The position numbers were made by a program, and so were the translations under genes. From a virus: a stretch of 28,168 nucleotides of DNA. The DNA is taken from IMG/VR virus record IMGVR_UViG_3300010373_000112, positions 1 through 28,168 of that record. One strand, given 5' to 3'. The notes under the pieces were generated by a model that ran no database searches, was not told where the DNA came from, and saw nothing but the letters and a program-made list of their open reading frames with translations. Below, one piece after another: positions 16,360 through 23,617 of this stretch (the first letter of the stretch is position 1; each line of letters starts with the position of its first letter).

Positions 16360-17349
16360 TCAAGACTGAAATTTAGGGATGCTAACAGCAGGAACAGTTG
16401 GTGGTTTGTCTGCTCCTTGTGCGGGCTGACTTTCTCCGCATTCAATTTCAATAGAGTCTGCGTCTACAGCAAAGGTTGGGCCCGCACTGACACTCACACC
16501 CGTTCCTTCAATATTCAACTGTGCACTGCTTTTAATATCCGCTTCTTGTTGAGAGGTAACTTTCAAGGATTGAGCTGCGCTGATAGTAATATTCTGTCCA
16601 CCTATTGTAAGATCTTTGCCTGCGAGTAAATTCATGTTTCCAGTAGCCGTGATATTGCAATCGCCTCCTACCATGATGTTCATATCATTGGCTGCTATTT
16701 CATATCTTGAACCGACTGCTCTATGAACGACACTACCATCTGGATGAACTTCAGTGAATGTTCCAGACGCATGAAAGATTTGAATACGTTCTGAACCAGA
16801 TGTGTCATCTAGTTCGATTACATTACCACCGTCGGTATGGATCACGTGATTCTGCGGATATTTTGCGTTGTATCCACTCTTAGGTTCTGACCAACTATCA
16901 CCAGATGCGGTCGGCACTCCACTTACTATTGTTTCGCGTGTATAGGAAATGGGGTTATTCGCTGATAGATCTGCCCGAGACAGCGGCGAAGTTGTAGGCT
17001 TGTTCACTACCTTGGGATAGACGCCGGAAGGGTCAGAGAAACCACGAGACTTGTCCTGTGGTCCCGGAATGCCATCTAATGAGCCTAAAACTATTGGTTG
17101 TTGGGCCTGTTTGCCATCTAAGAACGCACCCATAACGTAGTCGCCCGGTAAATAGTTAGGAGCCGACATGTGGGTTGCCCCGTTAAGAATACTTGCCCAA
17201 GGAAGTTCATCCGTGGGGAGAGAAGTTCTATCTTCGGTATGAAAATGCAAACACCTCACACGAACACGATTAAGCCCCAATGGATCATTTATGTCTTCAA
17301 TGACACCTACAAACCAAACCAAACCATAGAAAGGGACAATTGAAGTCAT
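16360..17349 (-). CDS. 5: Baseplate central spike, T4 gp5-like without lysozyme domain
   Basis: A 329-aa protein. Residues 1-100 form the gp5/VgrG-type OB-fold: FVGVIEDINDPLGLNRVRVRC, E-L-P-W-A, PGDYVMGAFLDG and Q-Q-P-I-V-L-G-S-L. A linker follows, then from about 170 the spike stem: H-V-I-H-T-D-G-G-N-VIELDDT, GSVVHRAVGSRYEIA, and short repeats (NIMVGGDCNITATGNMNLLAG, DLTIGGQNITISA) that make a trimeric beta-helix. T4 gp5 (575 aa) has a lysozyme domain between these two parts; here there is no room or motif for one. The gene follows the homing endonuclease with an ATGA overlap, and the AAGGA serving its start is encoded inside the endonuclease's last codons. Confidence 0.9.
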   Translation of the reverse strand: MTSIVPFYGLVWFVGVIEDINDPLGLNRVRVRCLHFHTEDRTSLPTDELPWASILNGATHMSAPNYLPGDYVMGAFLDGKQAQQPIVLGSLDGIPGPQDKSRGFSDPSGVYPKVVNKPTTSPLSRADLSANNPISYTRETIVSGVPTASGDSWSEPKSGYNAKYPQNHVIHTDGGNVIELDDTSGSERIQIFHASGTFTEVHPDGSVVHRAVGSRYEIAANDMNIMVGGDCNITATGNMNLLAGKDLTIGGQNITISAAQSLKVTSQQEADIKSSAQLNIEGTGVSVSAGPTFAVDADSIEIECGESQPAQGADKPPTVPAVSIPKFQS

Positions 17350-18089
17350 GGTCTGTCCTTACAATTATCGAAATGATATCTGTGCATATTGTTTGAACCT
17401 TCTTTTCCGCAGTGAGGGCATTTCTTGGTGTTTCTTTTACCACATTTATCAAAATGCCATCTATGTAAATTAGAAGAGTCTCCAATTTTACCACAATGGG
17501 GGCACGATACAATTGGTTTAACCCATGGTTTCCCTTTTTTGGATGCTGACATTTTTACTCTGGTTTCAAGCGAAAGAGGTCCATGCGGTTTATGCATTCT
17601 TTGCCTAGTTTCCTCTGTATGATGTTTACCATAAAAAGGATTTCCTTTCCCTCGTACTCGCAATGATATTTTTTCTCTTGCTTCCTTTGGTAATTTTTGC
17701 CCTCTTTTAGATATAGATATTTTTTCTCTAGTGGTTAATTTTTGTTTTTTACCGTGCCAATATGCATTTTCCCCTGATATTTTTTTTAGCGTCTCTGCAG
17801 TATGTTTTTTGCAAATAAATTTTCCGTCTCCATTGTGCTGGTTGTAATAATCAAAATTATGTTTAGCATCAACAGAATTCAAAATAGCTGTTTCTAGCAT
17901 TAAACAATCATCTTGTGTTCCTTCCGCAATAATCTGTCTTGAAAAATCAGAAGGTCTCTTGTTGTATTCTCCTAACATCCACTTAGAAGAACAGATATAT
18001 TCGTCATCTTGACGGCCCTTATGCCATCCGACATAAAGCATATTATCTCTATGATCAGTCCAGCAATATGTAAATGCTTCTTGGTTCAT
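17346..18089 (-). CDS. GIY-YIG homing endonuclease with NUMOD3 repeats and zinc fingers
   Basis: A 247-aa free-standing homing endonuclease. The N-terminal GIY-YIG-type nuclease fold spans about 5-85: TYCWTD in place of GIY, LYVG in place of YIG (18-21), D-D-E-Y-I-C-S-S-K, R51 and the likely catalytic E66 (LMLETAIL). Residues 96-190 hold NUMOD3-like DNA-binding repeats ('H-T-A-E-T-L-K-K-I-S', 'NPFYGKHHTEETRQRM', 'S-L-E-T-R-V-K-M-S'). The end has two related zinc-binding units, C-P-H-C at 196-199 with HxxxxxC, and again at 224-227. It sits between the hub and gp5 with 4-base ATGA overlaps on both sides. The DNA looks more AT-rich than its neighbours, which fits lateral transfer. Confidence 0.87.
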   Translation of the reverse strand: MNQEAFTYCWTDHRDNMLYVGWHKGRQDDEYICSSKWMLGEYNKRPSDFSRQIIAEGTQDDCLMLETAILNSVDAKHNFDYYNQHNGDGKFICKKHTAETLKKISGENAYWHGKKQKLTTREKISISKRGQKLPKEAREKISLRVRGKGNPFYGKHHTEETRQRMHKPHGPLSLETRVKMSASKKGKPWVKPIVSCPHCGKIGDSSNLHRWHFDKCGKRNTKKCPHCGKEGSNNMHRYHFDNCKDRP

Positions 18090-19402
18090 GCTGGCACCTG
18101 TGATCCTGTTTCAGTATAGATGTCCTTACTTGGGCCATCGCTACACACATCTATGAAAGTCTTATATACTTCGCCAACACGTACAGCATGGTGCAGGTTG
18201 ACGATCAAATAAGTACCGCTCATGAGTGCATCAGGGCGAGGTTGCGTCACGCCAGATATTTCATTCGTCGTAACTTGTATCAGATGCCCAGCGCGCATTT
18301 GCGCGTTGCCATTCAAATGCAGATGATAGTTGATCTGCTTAAAAAGTCCCTGTTGAGTGATAGCTTTATGGAAGTTTTCCGCATAGGTGTTTACTATGCC
18401 ATATGCCGATGGGTCACCTTTCACTGCTACAAAACTCCTGACTCCCATTATATTATTGTTAGATGACGTCACCCAATCTTGATAGTTATGACTCAAATCA
18501 ACCACAGGCTTCTTACCTAGCAGCTGCACATCTTGATAATCATCCTTGTAGTTGAATGTCTTAGATTTTATGCTGCGATTCATGTGATTGAATTGTATCA
18601 ACTCACTCTCGAAGACACCGGACATGCGATTGTTCTGATTTGAAATTCCGTGATGCACATAATCGATGATGCGGTAGAAATCAGATTGATCGCCAGACTG
18701 ATTCATGTCAATACTTAGATTGTAATTCCAAACGTTATTAGCCTGTTGAGCGTCTGATATGATGCCTTTCACGCTCTTGAAATAGAATCCATCAGAGTCT
18801 TGGTAGAAATAAAATTGCTGGCCTGGTCCATTCTTAGAAGACACCGCATGAGGGCAGATAGACTTGATGCAATCATAAGGAGCATGCATCGTGCTGATGT
18901 ATTTCAAAGTTTCTGTGGTTTGTTCAACAGTCAAGTTAGATGATGAAATTCCCAGTAAGTCCGTACAAACATCTGTGACAATACTGCTGCTCTTGTCATT
19001 GTATGCTTTCACCACGGTTGCTTTCTTATTCGCCAACGCACTCTTGTGAACAGCTGAAATGTTGTATGTACGTGCTTTAGAATTGTTGATACGGTTGCTG
19101 TTGTGCATAGTCAATATGCTCAACATTACATCAACATTATGAGAGTCTTTTTGTTTATTGAAAAGCAACAGATGCAATTGATCACCGGGTTGGATGCCAT
19201 AGTTTACAAGAGCGTTCGCAGCATCTACAATCTCAACGACCATACTCATTGACATATTATTGAGGCTTTCATAAACATCAATCGACATCGCCATGCTGCC
19301 AATATCAATGATTCTGCCACTTCCGTTCTTGACTAGTTGAAGACCATATGCGAATTCGTCAACTTTGCCTTGGTTGTGATAATGCAGCGTGGGTGTACTC
19401 AT
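18086..19402 (-). CDS. 27: Baseplate hub protein, T4 gp27-like
   Basis: A 438-aa protein positioned directly before the gp5 spike gene, apart from the inserted endonuclease. Early segments: L-Q-L-V-K-N-G-S-G-R-I-I-D-I, S-M-S-M-V-V-E-I-VDAANALVNYGIQPGDQLHLLL, consistent with the tube-like barrel of gp27/gpD-type hubs. The middle has R-T-Y-N-I-S-A-V-H, SSSIVTDVCTDLLGI, and P-Y-D-C-I-K-S-I and FYFYQDSDGFYFKSVKGI; the latter ('P-x-x-x-I-x-x-l ... f-Y-x-x-x-x-G-f-x-F-x-S') is characteristic of hub proteins. Near the end come H-L-N-G-N-A-Q-M-R-A-G-H-L-I-Q-V and GTYLIVNLHHAV, typical of the closing hub domain. It would form the trimeric ring on which gp5 sits. Its ATG overlaps the gp53 stop (ATGA). 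Confidence 0.8.
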   Translation of the reverse strand: MSTPTLHYHNQGKVDEFAYGLQLVKNGSGRIIDIGSMAMSIDVYESLNNMSMSMVVEIVDAANALVNYGIQPGDQLHLLLFNKQKDSHNVDVMLSILTMHNSNRINNSKARTYNISAVHKSALANKKATVVKAYNDKSSSIVTDVCTDLLGISSSNLTVEQTTETLKYISTMHAPYDCIKSICPHAVSSKNGPGQQFYFYQDSDGFYFKSVKGIISDAQQANNVWNYNLSIDMNQSGDQSDFYRIIDYVHHGISNQNNRMSGVFESELIQFNHMNRSIKSKTFNYKDDYQDVQLLGKKPVVDLSHNYQDWVTSSNNNIMGVRSFVAVKGDPSAYGIVNTYAENFHKAITQQGLFKQINYHLHLNGNAQMRAGHLIQVTTNEISGVTQPRPDALMSGTYLIVNLHHAVRVGEVYKTFIDVCSDGPSKDIYTETGSQVPA

Positions 19403-19929
19403 TGATTTAGCATCGTATCTAATTCAAATAACAAATTGGGGGCCAAGCTGCGATCAATCAACTGAATCTGGCGTTTGTTCTCATTTGTTTGCCACTCATC
19501 ATCATAAAATGAAACAGCATTGAACAGAACCTGTTTAGAAGAAGCAAACGCAGCATAACTCGTCGGAGTCACTAAAGGATAGGTAGAATCTGTCTTGTGT
19601 TGGTAATAAGCAATTTCAGATTGTGCAGTAAATTGCGAACCATATTTGTTAGCAATGTAGGCATCGAAATCAGGCTGCGATTTGACCCATTGGCTGGTGA
19701 AGTCTGTGATATCGTTCGCGGCAGCAATCAGCCATACAAAATCGATGCTACCGTAGTAGTTAAAAGAAATAATTGTAGGCGTCTCGCCTTCTTTAACGAG
19801 ATAAGGATAGAACAACTTGTTATCATTGATGATGCTTTGCGGTATCTTAACAGACAACGTGATATTTCTTAATTGCCGATTCGTGTAAACATCAGTAATC
19901 AAGGGGAAGTTTTCAAAGAAATCAGGCAT
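19399..19929 (-). CDS. 53: Baseplate wedge protein, T4 gp53-like
   Basis: A 176-aa protein (T4 gp53 is about 196 aa). Diagnostic features are F-Y-P-Y-L-V-K-EGETPTIISFNYYGSIDFVWLIAAAND-I-T-D and the following W-V-K-S-Q-P-D-F-D-A-Y-I-A-N-K-YGS. This LysM-like 'x-EG-x-x-x-x-x-I-x-x-x-x-Y-G-x-x-x-x-x-W-l-I-x-x-x-N-x-I-x-D' block is the gp53 family signature. gp53 clamps the gp6/gp25 core bundle and joins neighbouring wedges. It lies 2 bases after the tube-cap gene and overlaps the hub gene by 4 bases. In T4, genes 53 and 5 are also neighbours. Confidence 0.92.
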   Translation of the reverse strand: MPDFFENFPLITDVYTNRQLRNITLSVKIPQSIINDNKLFYPYLVKEGETPTIISFNYYGSIDFVWLIAAANDITDFTSQWVKSQPDFDAYIANKYGSQFTAQSEIAYYQHKTDSTYPLVTPTSYAAFASSKQVLFNAVSFYDDEWQTNENKRQIQLIDRSLAPNLLFELDTMLNQ

Positions 19930-19931
19930 TA

Positions 19932-20939
19932 TCAGCCACCAAGATTAGAAGGTTGAAAGATATCACTTGCAGATGCTGTATTTGCTACTTCATCTACAGC
20001 GGGCGTGGTGTCTTTGTAATTTTGAAACGCAGAACGATCGAGCTGCTGAATTTCTTGGATGCCTAGATTCAAGATTACGGCGGTAGGTGCTTTGCTAGTA
20101 CCGAAGAATGAAGGTTGACCGAAGGGCGCATAATCTACTGAAACCGAAGTGATAGCAGCTCTAGCAAACTGATACAGATACTGGGTGCCATAATATGAAA
20201 TTTCCACTTCATCGGGCATGTTCAAGAAATAGGTCTGCCCTTGGACTGGTTGTGCTCCCTTCGTTTTGTATGGTAAAGAGTGATACATGAATGCGTCACA
20301 TATCTGCTTGATTTTATCAGATTCATCTTTAGAAGTGGCTATCAAAAAGAATGATAATTGATAAGCACGAGAGCTGACATTACGAAAAGTTGCTACGTTG
20401 AAAGGATTGATTACATTTCCTAACAACTGATCAATCGCGGCTTCTCCACTGGCTCCTCCCAATAGCTTGTTACTGGCAAACTTCCTTAATGCATACTGCG
20501 CAGTGTTACCTGCGTCATTTAATAATTCTGCGCCTGCCTCTGTTAAAGAAGTATTCGATGTCCTCAAACCTTCTGCTATTTGTGCACCCGCCTTCGTGGC
20601 GAATCCTAAAATACCTGTATCAACCCCTGCGTAATTCATGCCCAACTGCATCTGTAATTGCATAGGCAAAGGCAATGAGATAGAGGCTCCATTCATGCTT
20701 GTAATGAATTTCGTATTGGTTTTCTGGCTCTGATAATCATACTTTACAAAACGAAACAGCGTGCCAAATTGAATAGATTCTTCTGGAAAACGCAGCATCG
20801 CTGAAGAAGGGCTGACCCCATCTTGAGTGTCGCTCATTGCTAATTCAACAGGCGAAACTGAAACGTCAGGCACATTAACACCAGGCTTCTCAACAAGATT
20901 GGAGAAATTAGGTGCGGTGAAAGGAGGGACTGCAGACAT
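19932..20939 (-). CDS. 48: Tail tube initiator/cap, T4 gp48 (or gp54)-like
   Basis: A 335-aa protein from the ATG at 20939. An upstream in-frame TTG at 20963 would add 8 residues but falls inside the putative promoter, so ATG is preferred. Features of the gp48/gp54 family are ISLPLPMQLQ, G-I-L-G-F-A-T-K-A-G-A-Q, P-F-N-V-A-T-F-R-N-V-S-S-R-A-Y-Q-L-S-F, Y-F-L-N-M-P-D-E-V-E-I-S-Y-Y, and a final Y-A-P-F-G-Q-P-S-F-F ... T-A-V-I-L-N-L-G-IQEIQQLDR. T4 gp48 is 364 aa and gp54 is 320 aa. Both share the tube-protein fold and build the first tube rings on the hub. The central helical hairpin (about 108-160) is typical. Which of the two it is cannot be decided by eye. First gene of operon A. Confidence 0.8.
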   Translation of the reverse strand: MSAVPPFTAPNFSNLVEKPGVNVPDVSVSPVELAMSDTQDGVSPSSAMLRFPEESIQFGTLFRFVKYDYQSQKTNTKFITSMNGASISLPLPMQLQMQLGMNYAGVDTGILGFATKAGAQIAEGLRTSNTSLTEAGAELLNDAGNTAQYALRKFASNKLLGGASGEAAIDQLLGNVINPFNVATFRNVSSRAYQLSFFLIATSKDESDKIKQICDAFMYHSLPYKTKGAQPVQGQTYFLNMPDEVEISYYGTQYLYQFARAAITSVSVDYAPFGQPSFFGTSKAPTAVILNLGIQEIQQLDRSAFQNYKDTTPAVDEVANTASASDIFQPSNLGG

Positions 20940-20949
20940 GGAAAGCCAA

Positions 20950-20957
20950 CCTAAATA
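20950..20957 (+). promoter_or_regulatory. Probable late promoter for operon B
   Basis: CCTAAATA on the plus strand, differing from TATAAATA only in the first two bases. A start site about 6-7 bases downstream (near 20963) would give a leader of about 24 bases before the gp4 ATG at 20987. The leader has no strong Shine-Dalgarno. The octamer lies upstream of the first plus-strand gene, in a 47-base divergent gap. Confidence 0.5.
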
Positions 20958-20966
20958 AGACAAGTG

Positions 20967-20974
20967 TATTTAGT
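20967..20974 (-). promoter_or_regulatory. Probable late promoter for operon A
   Basis: The minus strand reads ACTAAATA at 20974-20967. It shares CTAAATA with the plus-strand element (20951-20957), forming a 7-base inverted repeat with a 9-base spacer. A start near 20961 would leave about 22 leader bases before the gp48/54-like ATG at 20939. This is the only intergenic point that could head the 20-kb minus operon in this window. Confidence 0.5.
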
Positions 20975-20986
20975 TTGATTTTTCAA

Positions 20987-21433
20987 ATGCCTCAATACTT
21001 ACAGGGTCGTTACTCTCCCATTCATCCAGAGAAGTATTTGTCAAACCCGACCCGTATCTATTACAGGTCAAGTCTTGAGCTAGCATTTATGAATTACCTA
21101 GACAAGCATCCAGCCATTATTGGCTGGTCCTCGGAAGAAATTATCGTTCCATATAGGGATCCATCAAGAGGCAATAAGCTGCATCGCTATTTTCCTGATT
21201 TTTTCTTCAAGAAAAAGGATTCAGAAGGTAAAATCAAATCTATTATGGTAGAAATAAAGCCAAGCAGTGAAATCAAACCACCCATTAGAAAATCGAGAGT
21301 GACAAAACGATACATAACAGAAGCTTACACCTATGCTAGGAATGATGCTAAATGGGCAGCAGCTAGAGCATATTGTAAGCAAAGAGGATGGGATTTTATA
21401 ATCCTGACCGAAAAAGAGATCCTAGGAAAATAG
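20987..21433 (+). CDS. 4: Head completion nuclease, T4 gp4-like
   Basis: A 148-aa protein from the ATG at 20987 (a TTG at 20975 would add four residues). It matches T4 gp4 (about 150 aa): Q-G-R-Y-x-P-x-x-P-E-K-Y, N-P-T-R-I-Y-Y-R-S-S-L-E-L-A-F-MNYLDKHP, I-I-G-W-S-S-E-E-I-I-VPYRDPSRG, H-R-Y-F-P-D-F-F. It then has M-V-E-I-K-P and a late W-A-A-A-R-A-Y-C-K-Q-R-G-W-D-FIILTE. The S-S-x-E, E-E, P-D-F and E-I-K residues form a PD-(D/E)XK/Vsr-like nuclease site. gp4 acts late in head maturation, after packaging and before tail joining. First gene of operon B, 1 base before the next start. Confidence 0.92.
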   Translation: MPQYLQGRYSPIHPEKYLSNPTRIYYRSSLELAFMNYLDKHPAIIGWSSEEIIVPYRDPSRGNKLHRYFPDFFFKKKDSEGKIKSIMVEIKPSSEIKPPIRKSRVTKRYITEAYTYARNDAKWAAARAYCKQRGWDFIILTEKEILGK

Positions 21434-21434
21434 A

Positions 21435-22073
21435 ATGGCGTTAGAAAGCATTTTCGATAAAATATGGCGTGAAGCTACAGCCACGAACGTCAATTTAGAA
21501 GCAAAAAACAAGCAGGCCATAAAATGGCTGGCTGATACTGTTTCTAACCGACCTGGCAGGATATCTGATCAACAACTGCATGGTGACTACAAGAATTACA
21601 AACAAGGCATCAACCAATACGACGCAGGAAACTTATATTTATTTCATTATTTCCCGAAATATCATGCAACATTGCCTTATTATGACTTGTTCCCTCTTGT
21701 TATACCACTAGAATTCTATAAAGGCGCGTCTGCTGGAAATGCAAAATTTCTTGGACTCAATTTGCATTATTTAGAACCATATAAAAGAATCAAATTATTA
21801 GACATGTTATTGCAATCATTCGAAACTACTAGTGGTAATAGGATGTTTTTGACTTACAATATGCTTAAACATGCAGCATCAAGCAATTTGTATAAACCTT
21901 GTGTAAAGATGTATTTAAAATCACAACTTCGCTCTAATTTTATTCGCATTGAAAGAAAAAATTGGGAGATAGCCGTTTTCCTTCCAGTGGCTAGATTTAG
22001 AAAGCAATCTCAACAATTCGTCTGGTCGCAATCTGACCAAATCGCAGGATTACATCATGGAAGGAAGAAATGA
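21435..22073 (+). CDS. 2: Probable DNA end protector, T4 gp2-like
   Basis: A 212-aa protein adjacent to gp4, as gene 2 is in T4. The conserved core is AGNLYLFHYFPKYHATLPYYDLFPLVIPLEF, then F-L-G-L-N-L-H-YLEPYKRIKLLDML. I know this 'Y-x-P-K-x-x-x-x-L-P-Y-Y-D-x-F-P-L-x-x-P ... G-L-N-x-H-Y-L-x-P-x-x-R-x-x-L-x-d-x-L' block from T4-like phage proteins placed by gp4; the gp2 label rests on memory and neighbourhood rather than alignment. gp2 in T4 protects the packaged DNA ends from RecBCD. The C-terminus is basic (FIRIERKNWE, HHGRKK), fitting DNA contact. Its last codons (GGAAGGAAG) supply the ribosome binding site for the overlapping HNH gene. Confidence 0.5.
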   Translation: MALESIFDKIWREATATNVNLEAKNKQAIKWLADTVSNRPGRISDQQLHGDYKNYKQGINQYDAGNLYLFHYFPKYHATLPYYDLFPLVIPLEFYKGASAGNAKFLGLNLHYLEPYKRIKLLDMLLQSFETTSGNRMFLTYNMLKHAASSNLYKPCVKMYLKSQLRSNFIRIERKNWEIAVFLPVARFRKQSQQFVWSQSDQIAGLHHGRKK

Positions 22074-22768
22074 ATATTCACCCTAGATTTATTGATTGTT
22101 TATCAACAAAGTTATATTATAAAATTATAGCCAAATATGCAAATAATTCAGAAACAGACGGCATAGCATTTGAGAACCACCACATTGTGCCAAAGTGTAT
22201 GGGAGGGAGTAATGACACTTCTAATATAGCGAGAATACCATCAAGAGTTCATTTCATCTGCCATTATCTTCTAACGAGAATGTGCGAGGAAGAGCAAGAC
22301 AAAATTAAGATGAAAGCTGCTGTCGGTGCTTTCACAATGAGATCAACTGGCAGGAACCTCAATTCGCGAGAATACGCAGTCGCCAGAAAGGGGGTTTCCG
22401 AATACATGAAAAACAGAGTCGTGTCTCAAGAAACAAGGCAAAAGATGTCAAAGTATGCAATACAGCGCAAATTAAATCCTTTCAAAGGAAAACATCATAC
22501 AGAGCGCACCAAGAATATATTATCTGAATCTAAAAAGGGAAAGAATCATCCATTCTATGGCAAAAAGAGACCAGAACATTCTCGCCGCATGAAAATAACA
22601 ATGAAAGGCCGTAAATTTTCTAACGAACATAAAAAGAACATATCTAAATCATGGCACTCTTCTAGAAAATTAGTTAAATGTTCCAATTGCGGACTAGAAA
22701 CCACAAAATCTATGAATACCAGGTGGCACGAATCAAACTGCAAAAAGAGTAACCACCACAGGATTTAA
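22070..22768 (+). CDS. HNH homing endonuclease with NUMOD3 repeats and zinc finger
   Basis: A 232-aa free-standing homing endonuclease. The HNH nuclease domain is at about 33-70: F-E-N-H-H-I-V-P-K-C-M-G-G-SNDTSNIARI, then R-V-H-F-I-C-H-Y-L-L, with H38, N52 and H61 as the likely metal/catalytic residues. Residues 115-195 hold NUMOD3-type repeats (S-Q-E-T-R-Q-K-M-S, NPFKGKHHTERTKNILSESK, HPFYGKKRPEHSRRMK, FSNEHKKNISKSW). The end has a zinc-binding C204-S-N-C207 ... H220-x3-C224 unit. The tail strongly resembles that of the GIY-YIG enzyme in operon A. The ATG overlaps the previous stop (ATGA), and the last codons carry AGGA for the next gene, so the insert is cleanly embedded in the operon. Confidence 0.88.
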   Translation: MNIHPRFIDCLSTKLYYKIIAKYANNSETDGIAFENHHIVPKCMGGSNDTSNIARIPSRVHFICHYLLTRMCEEEQDKIKMKAAVGAFTMRSTGRNLNSREYAVARKGVSEYMKNRVVSQETRQKMSKYAIQRKLNPFKGKHHTERTKNILSESKKGKNHPFYGKKRPEHSRRMKITMKGRKFSNEHKKNISKSWHSSRKLVKCSNCGLETTKSMNTRWHESNCKKSNHHRI

Positions 22769-22770
22769 CC

Positions 22771-23613
22771 ATGTTCGACATAGAAGAATTTAAAAGCAAT
22801 AATAAAATGGGGTTCAGTAGAAACTCATTTTTCTATATGATGGTTTATCCTCCTAATTTCTGGGCAGGTGAAAATACATCCTTCTTGAGCTACTTGTGTT
22901 CGGGAGCGCAGTTGCCGGGTATAAGCATCCTTGCTCCAGATGTTAATAAGTGGGGCTATGGCCCAACGCGTAAATATCCTATTGGAGTCGCTCATCCTGA
23001 TATAGCATTGACCATTTATTCAGATGGTGAAGGCAACGCGATTGACTTTTTTGATCAGTGGACTAGAAATGTTGTAACATATGGTGATCCACAAAGCGCA
23101 GTCAATGGCTCTCCATTCGGTTTGGTACAGTACCCAGACAATTACAAAACTGACATAGACTTGTTTTACATGAGCGAATCTGGTAACCCACAAGAACTCA
23201 TCCGTTGCAGGTTCATTGATGCATTTCCTATTGGAATGGGGCAGGTTAACCTTAGCTGGGCAGGGCAATCTCAAATCGCGCAATTTGTTGTGCCCTTTAA
23301 CTATCGTTCATTCTTTATCGTCAAGAATCAGGTTGATTGGGACACCGGCACTATCGTTCCAGACGGAGCTTACTACAACGATATCTATTCTCCCGTCCCA
23401 ATGGGTGACTTATTTTCGCTTTCACCTGGTTTCATAGGATTGAATGGATTAACTTCAGCATTATCTTCGTCACTACAAACGATTTTATCACCTGTTGCCG
23501 AGATATCACAAAAGCTTCAGATGGTGAGCGGAATTGTTCAGGGCGACATGATGGCCTTAAATAACGTTATTAACAATCCGGTCGCTTCTCTTGGTCTTAA
23601 TATAGGAATCTGA
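22771..23613 (+). CDS. 54: Tail-tube-fold protein, probably gp54/gp19-related
   Basis: A 280-aa protein. Residues 15-200 follow the tail tube/tube-initiator pattern: M-G-F-S-R-N-S-F-F-Y-M-M-VYPP, CSGAQLPGISI, W-G-Y-G-P-T-R-K-YPIG, D-I-A-L-T-I-Y-S-D, FFDQWTRNV, then L-I-R-C-R-F-I-D-A-F-P-I-G-M-G-Q-V-NLSW and A-Q-F-V-V-P-F-NYR. A hydrophobic/helical tail (about 215-280) is extra relative to T4 gp19 (163 aa) and nearer the size of gp54 (320 aa). Together with the gp48-like gene, this would complete the two-ring start of the tube. Main tube protein gp19 is the alternative. AGGATTTAACC precedes its ATG, with the AGGA lying inside the HNH gene. Confidence 0.6.
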   Translation: MFDIEEFKSNNKMGFSRNSFFYMMVYPPNFWAGENTSFLSYLCSGAQLPGISILAPDVNKWGYGPTRKYPIGVAHPDIALTIYSDGEGNAIDFFDQWTRNVVTYGDPQSAVNGSPFGLVQYPDNYKTDIDLFYMSESGNPQELIRCRFIDAFPIGMGQVNLSWAGQSQIAQFVVPFNYRSFFIVKNQVDWDTGTIVPDGAYYNDIYSPVPMGDLFSLSPGFIGLNGLTSALSSSLQTILSPVAEISQKLQMVSGIVQGDMMALNNVINNPVASLGLNIGI

Positions 23614-23617
23614 TATT

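Noticed and set aside
20940-20963. TTG start at 20963 for the gp48/54-like gene
   Set aside because: It would place the start codon inside the predicted promoter/start-site region; the ATG at 20939 begins a sensible N-terminus.
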